Assembly (NCBI GenBank): GCA_001949185.1
Contig: BDGG01000014.1
Span: 1,343,666 to 1,407,665, forward strand
DNA: 64,000 nucleotides
Origin: Ramazzottius varieornatus
Taxonomy: Eukaryota; Tardigrada; Eutardigrada; Parachela; Ramazzottiidae
Reading direction: 5' to 3'
Below the pieces are notes generated by a model. The model saw only the letters and a program-made list of their open reading frames with translations, did no database searches and was not told where the DNA came from. Made by a program: the position numbers and the translations under genes. Positions 51,568 to 64,000 of the stretch are shown here, piece by piece; positions within the stretch are counted from its first letter, which is position 1, and every line of letters starts with the position of its first letter.

Positions 51568-53113
51568 TCCAACTGTGATAGACGCACCCCTTGGACGCCA
51601 TGGACCAAGGCAGATGACTAGTGTAGCTTCACTCAAGAATGCATCTCATTTGTCACAACAATTCTCTTCCTCCTTTCAGTACTGTTGTCTTCTATAGAGA
51701 GAGGCCACACTCCTCTTCTTTTGTACGATGTATTTATTTCTACTATTTACTGTACTTTCATGCAGCTGGAAGGCTGACTGCTTGCCACCGTGTGCCCCAC
51801 TCCCAACACGGTTCTTCTTTTCCCTTTGTCTAGCTGGGTCTTCTCCTGACTCTTCCCCGTGACAGACCTTAGTTACTTTCTTGTTGAATGTTCGGCCTTT
51901 CGGTAAAACATGGAGTCCGTAACGGTAGAGAGCAGAAAACTTTATCGCATTCCTCCGTCGCTTCTTCGAGAAACAGCTGCTAGTCCCCTACGATCTGAAC
52001 TCCTTGTTTTTCCACGGTCGCTGGACTAGGGAATGATTTACGCCTTGCCGACGAACTATATGCTTAGTAGGCGCTGAACCTATCGTTCTTGAACGTTTGC
52101 CGGATACTTCACACTTTTCGAGTGTGCGATTCGCCGATCCTTGACAATGATTTTTCGTACGTCTTGCAACAAGTCATCAAGCCACGATACGATTACGGTA
52201 CATTTAGGATACTTCATGGATTGAAGGAACCGAAATCGAATTCTCTGGCCGGAAACCAACCCGGAAGTCGACGCGGAAACGATCATTACTCCACTTTTTT
52301 AATACAAAGTATCCATCAAAAAATAGTTTTAGCATTCTCTCGCTGTGCTCTATCGAATGATCAGAAAAAACAGATCTCGGACCCCAAACTTTCTTGCGAT
52401 CTGGGGGTCCGAGATGTGTTTTCTTTGACCATTCGATGGAGCACAGCGAGAAGATGATAAAAATATTTTTTGATGGATACTTTGTATTGAAAAAATGGAG
52501 TAATGATCGTTTCCGCGCCGACTTCCGGGTTGGTTTCCGGCCGGAGAGATCCCATGTTCATTGCCTTGTATTCTAGAGCGAACCATTTGCAGTGGTGTTT
52601 ACCCTGGTATATTGACATCAGATTTGTCTGCTCACGGGGTAACAAAGTCATTAGGGACCTTAGATCGGACAGAGCGGTCCGGCGTTCGAGGAAAAGTGTG
52701 CTCGGAGTCTGCGGTTGAATATTCTACTAGCCTTGCCAGAAGCGTGCGTCTGCCGTCGACCACCGTATGCCTGGAAGCCTGGCTTCAACCAGCACAATTA
52801 TACAGGATCAATATCAGATGGTGTCAACTCAAGGTGGGATTACAAACGGTAGAAAAACTTGGAGATTGAGGGATTCAACTACGAGCAAAGAACCCACGCC
52901 ACTTTAGGTCCAATAGAGTTCAAATCGATGAGATTACAAAAGAGACGGAGTAAAACTTCCTTATTATCGATTGATAAAACGGAAAGTGAGACATTAGTAG
53001 AAACGAAAGTCTGCAAAAATAAATAGCATAACAAAAAAAGCGACGGAAAAGGTGGCTTTGCTGAAAGAAGAGATAATAAGATCAAAGGTAAAAAGTGAGC
53101 AAGGTAAAATGGT
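51568..53113. other. Convergent intergenic region, FMNL to PAK
   Basis: About 1.5 kb without a gene, apart from the foldback palindrome at 52243-52549. The flanking sequence shows no recognisable coding. Confidence 0.4.
52243..52549. mobile_element. Foldback palindrome (MITE-like), about 143-base arms
   Basis: The left arm (52243-52385) starts CTCTGGCCGGAAACCAACCC. The right arm (52404-52549) is its imperfect reverse complement, ending GGCCGGAGAG. The inner end is a perfect CTCGGACCCC / GGGGTCCGAG stem around an 18-base loop. Arms are roughly 85 percent identical. No coding capacity. Such structures are typical of short foldback transposons; a transcript across it would form a long hairpin. 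Confidence 0.75.
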
Positions 53114-56784
<3,671 letters not shown>

Positions 56785-57482
56785 TCTTTACAGGTACACC
56801 CGCGCAGTCCAGCAGTTGCACATTCCGATACACAGCCAAGAATGCTTGTAGCCTTGCACACTCTTTCAACGCTGACGGACCAGACAACAGTAGCTGCTAC
56901 TTCCGATAAGCATGCATTTTTCCATAAACATCACCGCCGAGCTTATCATTGATGAGCATGAATGAACATAACGCCCGATAAGAATGCAGATGGTCATAAA
57001 AACAATGGTCCGATAAGAATGCAGCACAATGAAAAACACAGTTGTAAACTTCCGCTCGCCAATGGAGCCTTCGACGTCATCGACGCAACAGGTTTATTGG
57101 TTTCGATACACTTGTGGCAAGCCGTGAGGCTTCGTTGAACTAAGCGCTCACATCAGTTGCGTACGGGATCTGCTGCTGCGATCGGCCTGCCAAGCCAGAA
57201 CTAACATTCCGTCGAGTCAGCACAAGCGATGATTCGTGAGGAACGCACAATTATTCTGCGATTCGAGTCTCTCCGTAAACGTCTTTCCACTCTTTCGCAT
57301 AGTTTCCCGACAGCTCAACTTCTGGACTTGAATTCAGTACTTATAATTAAAAAAGAACTGTACCATCAACTAGTGCCAAGAAGCAGTAGAAAACTAAAAA
57401 GTGACGCAATTCACACCAAGGCAGAAAATAAATTCCGAGAAAAGGAGTGAAAGGCATCACTAGAAAAAGTTTGCAAGTTCTT
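56785..57482. other. Intergenic, PAK promoter side and PLAA 3' flank
   Basis: About 700 bases. ACTTCCGCTCGCCAATGG near 57050 combines an ETS-like and a CCAAT-like motif 270 bases upstream of the PAK start. The repeated phrase CCGATAAG(A/C)ATGCA occurs at about 56904, 56973 and 57012. No gene. Confidence 0.4.
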
Positions 57483-60400
57483 TTAACCGGCGAGATCTCT
57501 TTCCAACGCTCTCCATATTCCCTTCACCTTCTCGTCGTGACTTCCGGCAGTCAGAGCTGCTCCCACCACTCTGACATCCAAAGCCGCGGCGTAACCTCTC
57601 AGTTCATCACCACCACCCACCATCAGCGTACCCAGTGCCACAAACGCCCGGAACAGAGCTTCATCATCGCTGACAGCAGTCGGTACCTTCATCATCTCCA
57701 CCAGGCCATACAGCAGCTGCAACTTGTCCTCGGTGGCTCCTCGTCCATTCAGCATGACAGCAAAGTTCACAATTAGAGTAATTCTGGCAATTTGGGCATT
57801 CTTATCAGCTGGACTGTTCGTCGATTCGGCCACAGCCGACAGAATCTTCTGCCGCTGCTGAGACAAAAAGTGGTGACCAGACGCACCAGCCAAAAAAGTA
57901 TTGCTCAGTATCTTTAAACTCAGCTGCTGGTTGGCCGCACTCTTGTTGGTCTTTACTAAGGGCAGGAGAAAGTCCAGGAAGAAAGCTCCACGTTCGACAC
58001 CACAAAAGTAATCACAGACTGCCTGGTGACGGATGGCTAGGCGTAGCAGATCCAGCGCCGGAAACAGCTTCCCTAAAAGCAAGAAAAAACCTGGTTGCAT
58101 TTCACATGTAGAGAAGCAGAAATCAGTCTTCTCCACTCTTATATATCAAAAAGATTGACACAATTAAACTGTAGTTTAATTGATGCCAACTTCTGACTGA
58201 GATATGACCTTCGGGCAGGTCCAGAAGTCTTCCCAGGTCATTCATCGCTTCAAAGCTGGGTGCGCTGGCGCTGACTGTCTCCTTCTGCATGAGGCCGCTA
58301 AGCTCTTTGACTGTGCTCTCCGACAGCTCGATGCCCTGGCTCTTGGTGAATTCCAGCAATTTCTCTATACAAAACCAATTGGCAACTGCATCCTATCACA
58401 ATACGAGCCAGCAAGTAACTTAGGTGTACATATGGTACAATCATTATGGAAGGGCAAGGTCGAACTTACTGAGGATGCCCTCGACATTGGCAGTGTGAAA
58501 GCCCACGAATTCAGTGAGCGGATAGTTATCGTTGGAAGCAGGAGCAGTGGATGTGTTGGCGACGGTAGCTGCAGCGCCTCCGGTGTGGTAACTAGTTGCG
58601 CCAGTGAAGGGATCACTGTTCAGCGCAGACTTGGTCGCCGGGCCACCTCCGCCAAATCCTCCTGCTACATACCGACCACCACCTGCAAGACATGCTACAC
58701 AGCTGGAACATGTACTGGCTACTCCATTTACGAGTATTCAGTCCGTCAGCCCGGGGTACCAACCGGTGAAAGGGTCGCTGTAAACAGCCGAAGGTGTGGT
58801 GGCAGATTGAGGGATGGAGCCGGCGCCTGGTGCGTTCTGCATTATGAACTTGGCCACTGTTTCCAGATAACCTACAACGAACATTGCCATATATTATTTC
58901 ATGCCACTGAAGGATGAAAAGCGCGTGGCTGACTCACTCTGTGGCAGATCTTGAGTATGAAGAAAGGTTTGAGCCACCATCCAGGGATCTTCACTAAGGT
59001 TGTAAGGCAGCTTAACCGGCGGCTTATTCTCGTCAAAGTCCACGTTGAAGACGTAATCGTACTCCTGCAAAGCCCAGTCCCTTATCTACTCGCCGGCTGG
59101 TAACATATGATATTTATGCGTGACGTTACAACATGACATACCTTTCCCTGGTGCAGTGTTTTACCCGAGCTTTGCTGGCTGCCGCCGGTGGAGCCGACAA
59201 CGTCGCCAATCTTGGTCCAGCAGCCCTGGCTGGCACTCCAATTGTGAATTTCCACCTTGTCCTTGCCTCGCCGAATGATCTTGGTCTGGCCGTCCTTCCT
59301 ACCGGGCTGCAGTAGGGCCGCTTCCGTCGGCAAGTCCTCCATCTTGATGCCTTCCAGCACTTCTTTTGAGTCGACAGCCATCGTGGCCAACTCGGCCTCG
59401 TAGGCCTTCTGAATCTCTTCGCCAGCTGCCCGACTGCTATCTCGGGTGAATACACGAATGATCCCATCACTATCAAGCATCCAAAGCAACGCTTAGTAAT
59501 CAGCACAACATTAACACTATACCCCATTCCATCGACGACGACGCTATTTCATCGCCTTCACCGCTGCTTCCTTTTCCTGGCGTCTAAAAAGGAAGACAAG
59601 AACACATTGTTCACTTACTGGGTAATACTGGAAAGCCAGGGGGAAAAGGCACTCCTGACCAGTGACCAAAGTAAGAGCTAGCAATATTGGCAGCATTTTG
59701 ACCAGACAATGTCCATTTATGACAATTGCCAGCTTCGATAGTGCCTTACAGTCTTTTCTACCTACTGAACTGGAGCTAAACTCACCGGCCATCGAGGAGC
59801 GGTGCGATAGGGGCGATGATAGCTGTTTCCGACCAGTACTGAAAGGAGAAAGAAAAGTTTCCTTCTAGACAAGGAAATTACCTGGAACCAGTGACGATGT
59901 CGCCGTTGGGCAAAGCCGCCACTGCCCAGATGGAGCGGGCAGGAAGACGAATGGTCTGCAGCGAGTCGGCCAGCTGTTCCTTCCAGACGCGGACCGAAGC
60001 GTCTTCGGAGGAAGTGACGAAGCCGTCGAGACCGAGGCGCGCTATGGAGTAGATGTAGTTGCTGTGGCCGTAGTGGACTTGGCGGCATGTTCCGCTCTGA
60101 ATGTCCCAGTGCCTGATGGTGGCATCGTTGGCACAGGACAAAACTTCATTCGACCGCAGAGAGACCAATCCACGAACCACATCGCTATGGCCTAAAGACG
60201 ATAACTCATTTATTTCAAAAACTAACTCAGCGCCTTGGTGGAAACGATCGTCTTGAAAAGTTCGGCCAACTGACCGCTTAGAGTTTTGATGAGCTTGCCA
60301 GAAATGTTCCAGATCTTGACGGTCTTGTCTGCAGAGCCAGTGGCCAGCAAGACGTCGCCGTCAGCGGTAGATGAGAAGACAAACTCAACGGCCCACACTG

Positions 60401-61053
60401 CCATTGCGTGGCCTTCCAGCGTGGCTATCCTCATGCTGTCCTGCCATAAGATGGCTGTGCAGTCCCATGAACCTGTCAGGATCATGCCACTTTCATGGGC
60501 AGCAACTGCAGACACTGCAAGAAGCAAGAGGACACTGTGACTTGGAAATTGGAAACACTGAGGTACAGCCCCGACAGAGAAAAAGATGCAGTCAGGCTGA
60601 ACCAAAAGCATGTCCGGCACACAGACAGGTGAAGATGATGGATTACCTGCATCTTTGTGGCCAGCAAGGGTAAACTCCGGGATGGCTGGATTGGGTGAGA
60701 GCGGATTATGAGCTTCCACCAATTTGTCATGGCTGCCAGTCAGAAAGAGGCCCTGTGGGTACGAAGTGTTGGTTGGAAGCCAAGCCACGCTGGAAACGTA
60801 CTTTTGATGGCCCTTAAAACAGGCTGTCGATGAAAAACGTCCCCTTCGAAAGTACACAATCATCAAACGCCAGCTTTCAACAACCTCAATGCCATTCCAC
60901 TTACTCATTTTCCGTCCAGACCAGGCAAGTCTTGTCTCTCGAGCCGGAGATGAAGGTTTGAGGGGAAGATCGGGTAGCAGCCAGAGCTCGCACATCGCCA
61001 GCATGGCCGGTCAACACCGCGTGCAGCTTATAACTCTCCTCGGCGCCAGACAT
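57483..61053 (-). CDS. PLAA: Phospholipase A2-activating protein (PLAA/Ufd3/Doa1)
   Basis: PLAA is a ubiquitin- and p97/VCP-binding adaptor. An N-terminal WD40 propeller is followed by a PFU domain and a C-terminal PUL domain. WD blades: [145 protein letters not shown] then EYDYVFNVDF, VKLPYNLSEDPW. A linker has a DPFTGWYPG phrase as in other PLAA. PUL: LFPALDLLRLAIRH, QLSLKILSNTFLAGASG, LIVNFAVML, RAFVALGTLM, ending at the TAA 57483-57485. The start at 61051-61053 (MSGAEESYKLHAVL) matches the family N-terminus; an in-frame ATG 57 bases upstream could add 19 residues. About a dozen exons. Confidence 0.93.
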
Positions 61054-62123
61054 ACTGCTTTCCCCGCTTGACGCCAACCTCCGCCTTCCGCTCTTCCAAA
61101 TTTCAGTCACCGAGCGTCTCGTCTATCTGGTGGGATTCAACTCAGAACTCACTGGCACTCACTGGATAAACCATCCCAGGCATACATGAGCTGCTAAAGG
61201 GGGCCTTGCCGGAACGTCAAACACACTGATTGAGCGATTGATTGATTATGTTCCGCTAACAAACAGATAGGACCGATACGGTGTACGTCATACGTTGGTG
61301 ATATACAGTACGTAATGTGATGTAATCTACTAACAAAACTCAAGATGAGCTCTTCATTCAATCAAGGGATCCAAGCAACAGAAGAAAACCGTCTCGCCAA
61401 ACACAAGCAACCGCTGGGCTGCAAAAGCGTGAGTGACATAGTTTGAACCGGGTGCCTGTGTGTAGAAGTCTACACCGTGTACACATTGCCAACTGGTTGA
61501 TCATGATTCATCAAATGTCTTTTTCGACAGCTTGCGACTTTGGCAGGCCATCTGCAAGTGGAGGCCCCATTTGGTAGCACTCCACTGGCACTGATCCCAG
61601 GGAAAAACGAAAATGTGATGCCCTAAATCAACAGACTCCAATCAATCGTTTTTTCAACAAAGACACGTTAACTCGTTCGTCGGACTGTACGAAGTACGTA
61701 CCACGTACGTACACGAACACGTACATTGTACAAGAAACCGAAAGTCAAGAGAAACTGATTTCTCTCACTTGCTTGATTGATGCCCTGCTGAACAGATTGT
61801 CCCGTCAAAGCCGTCCTTTTGTTCTGCTGTTACCCGCAGCATACGCCGTGTTCCTACGAACACGTTCACAACGATCTGAGTGATTTATTCTAATTTATTC
61901 AATTTACAATTTTTTCAAATTGTTTTCAATTTTTTCAGTTTATTTTTAATTTATTCAATTTACAGGTACATGTAAAATGCAGCAGAGAACACACGGTATA
62001 ACTTGCTACCGCACGCCGAGATTCAGAATTTCAAACGGGGGCAAAATTTGCTACACAACATATTACACCATAAATAAATCTGGACAAAAAATAAAACTGG
62101 ACAAAAGCAACCATAATAATTTA
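61054..62123. other. Intergenic, PLAA to cysteine-rich copy B
   Basis: About 1.1 kb without a gene. It holds a CGTAC-rich stretch at about 61690-61735 and an A/T-rich block in which TAATTTATTCAATTTACA occurs twice (61891-61908 and 61947-61964). Confidence 0.45.
61891..61964. repeat. 18-base direct repeat in A/T-rich block
   Basis: TAATTTATTCAATTTACA occurs twice, 56 bases apart, within T-rich low-complexity sequence. It lies about 160 bases beyond the 3' end of copy B. Confidence 0.6.
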
Positions 62124-63227
62124 CTAAGTACAGATCAAAAGACAGAAACGTTTGGTCAGGGCAACTCGGTCTCTGACGTTCTTGTCGGAAATGGCCACCT
62201 TACCTACATCAAGAAAAAACTCGGTGCATGTCCCGTAGCTAAACCCAGATCAAGCTGATGGGAAAGAATGACAGGACTTACCACTGGCAATCTCGTCGGC
62301 AAACTGGCCGTTTTCGTCCAGCAACTCTTGGATGGCTGCGTTGATCAGGCCACTACCGGCCTTCACCACGTCTCTCCAAGAACGCTCCGTGGGAACATCT
62401 TCGACTCCATTGGAAAGACGGCTTGCCGTCGACTGCAGTTTCCTTACAGTCTTCAAGACGAAGCGCAGCTTGTCGATGTTCTTCTGCGAGGGATCGGTCT
62501 TGACGACATCTTGCAGGTATCGGCCCAGGTCCAGCAGTACCTCCACAATCAGACGGTTCCAGCTCCGCAGAAGCCCCACGTTGGCAGCGTTGTTGGGCGG
62601 CGTCGTCGTTCCCGTAGTCTCATCATTCGCCGCTGTCTGGTTCACAAACCGTTCGATCTCTGCAAGCACAAAATGAACAGGAAGTCAGCACTGATCGACT
62701 TGACTGGTTTGGGTAACGTACCAGGAAATGAAAAACCGTCTAATCATACAAATCAAGGGTAACCTACTGGTCAAGTGTTCAGCAATGTGGCACAGACGAC
62801 TGTAGTCCTGGTAGGCCTTTTCCTGTGGGTTCCACTTGAAGAAGCGAGCTTCACATCCGCATCGGTCAGCGAGGCAGATGGCTTGCGGCATCAGAGTGCA
62901 CGTCTTCTTCTGACAAGCATCGGGAAGGCAGAGGAGTCCGAGGCTGGAGTCACAGCTGGACCTGGGCAAGGAGGAAGTGCTGCTGATCGAGGCGGGCGTG
63001 TCTTCATCCTCCAACAGGGCTTCTCGACGTTTGCGGCCAGGATTGTAGAAACAACGGCCTGCAAGGACAATACGACACTTTCCATCGGGTCTATAATTCC
63101 AAAGAGGAAGACAACAAGTGGAAAATGCGGGGAAACTGACCTTCGGCCCAAGATGGATCGTTCTTCTGGCAGTACATCCCTGCACAGCAGTCACCTTGCG
63201 CACCGTTGTCGCCACGGCAGGTCGAAT
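62124..63227 (-). CDS. Secreted cysteine-rich proprotein, copy B (first exon in gap)
   Basis: This is the inverted paralogue of the gene at 16515-17787. Exon 2 (ends 63227), exon 3, exon 4 (about 62276-62659) and exon 5 (62124 to about 62206) are visible; exon 1 with the signal peptide falls in the N gap. The six-cysteine module, the RKRR site and the second cysteine module look identical to copy A. Exon 4 is a mosaic: its middle (62463-62607) is nearly identical to copy A including silent sites, while the sides differ, for example FVNQTAANDETTGT and KLQSTASRLSNGVEDVPTE. The end reads CLLICT instead of CLLVCW. The frame is intact in all visible exons, so both copies are probably functional. 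Function unknown, as for copy A. Confidence 0.72.
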
Positions 63228-63263
63228 CTGCAAAGGGAAGGTTGGATCAAAGGTTGGATCCAC

Positions 63264-63313
63264 NNNNNNNNNNNNNNNNNNNNNNNNNNNNNNNNNNNNN
63301 NNNNNNNNNNNNN
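63264..63313. other. Assembly gap (50 N)
   Basis: Exactly 50 N, a placeholder length. By comparison with copy A, about 210 bases are missing (equivalent of 16441-16650), including exon 1 with the signal peptide. A GATCCAACCTTTGATCCAACC repeat at its edge may have helped break the assembly. Confidence 0.95.
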
Positions 63314-63707
63314 GCCAGAAAAACCTTGACTGTGAAACTACCCATCTCTTGCAGCAACTTTTATACACAAGACTGACCATTCTTCGCCATAGAGATTCAA
63401 GGACCTGCTCTTAGAACTCCTGACCAATCATACAAAGTATAATCGGAACAAAAGCAATCAGCGATGTGCCAACATTCTAAGGTCCTTTTGTTCCCTGCAC
63501 CAAATACCGCCCAGAGTTTCCTACGTTTGCTTTGCCTGCTTTACTGACTGTACAGTGTACACTGTACACTGTGCACCCACCGTACTGTTGCATCGATCAG
63601 AATTCAAAAGTTCAGAATCGTCAGAGGGATAGGAGTTCCATCAGTGACATCAGCGGTCGTATCATCAAGATAACTAAGTATCCAGCTTCATTTTCCGAGA
63701 ATTCGCT

Positions 63708-64000
63708 GCATCCAGAATTTGGGAAATGCTAATATGAGGTTACAAGTGATGAATCAAAAGTGGGAAGTAAGAGATCGGCCATCAGTGGGTCACGGTAGAC
63801 CTTCGGATAAACTTTACATCGCAAGCAACAAGCTCATTTTTCAGGGTTGCGTGCTAGGCGGAAAGCCGTCTGTCCTCCTAGACAAAAAAGGTCTTGGCCA
63901 AGACTGGAAGGAGAATGGAGCTTGAAAGATGGGGAAAGAAGAATGGTGCTCACCGGTGCTTTCTGAAAATGAAGGTCCTCAAAGATTTCTTGCCTAATTT
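63708..64000. other. Right-end flank
   Basis: 293 bases of sequence unrelated to the flank of copy A. No recognisable gene. Confidence 0.4.

Larger units (their letters stand above)
62124..63707 (-). repeat. Copy B of the long inverted duplication
   Basis: Reverse-complement partner of 16051-17787. Homology ends abruptly at GAATTC near 63707, the mirror of the 16051 boundary. The palindrome (63550-63567) and TATA box (63358-63365) are also present. Confidence 0.9.

Overview
The window is nuclear DNA from a metazoan with a compact genome. Almost every gene is split by short GT-AG introns, mostly about 50-150 bases. The gene set is animal-specific: dual oxidase, LAPTM, WSB, group II PAK and FMNL formin sit beside eukaryotic housekeeping genes (RPS12, CCT3, TOM40, PRMT1, SURF6, PLAA, COASY). 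The proteins are too diverged from vertebrate and fly versions for me to name a phylum; a small-genome invertebrate fits best. A run of 50 N near the right end shows that this is a draft assembly.

Layout, left to right: the 3' part of a CaMKK-like kinase (+); a LAPTM-like lysosomal membrane protein (-), head to head with ribosomal protein S12 (+); an ELOVL fatty-acid elongase (-); about 4.4 kb of sparse DNA; bifunctional CoA synthase (+); a steroid 5-alpha-reductase-like enzyme (+); a secreted cysteine-rich proprotein, copy A (+); a small BDP1-like SANT protein (+); CCT3 (-), head to head with TOM40 (+), whose large intron holds a terminal-inverted-repeat element; PRMT1 (+); SURF6 (-); a WSB-like WD-repeat gene (-); about 3.8 kb of sparse DNA; dual oxidase (+); an FMNL-type formin (+); a foldback palindrome; a group II PAK kinase (-); PLAA (-); and copy B of the secreted cysteine-rich gene (-), whose first exon falls in the sequence gap.

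Most genes are unrelated housekeeping or signalling genes that happen to be neighbours. Two tight divergent pairs (LAPTM/RPS12 and CCT3/TOM40) probably share promoter regions. The most unusual content is the inverted pair of secreted cysteine-rich genes about 45 kb apart. Their promoter and first exons are almost identical, while the downstream exons are a mosaic of identical and diverged blocks, which suggests recent duplication or repeated gene conversion. Other points of note are a dual oxidase whose two EF-hand loops both have Gln instead of Glu at position 12, and a SOCS-box-like sequence that follows an in-frame TAG in the WSB gene.

Splice sites, starts and ends were read by eye from canonical dinucleotides and family conservation. 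No alignment, expression or database search was run.
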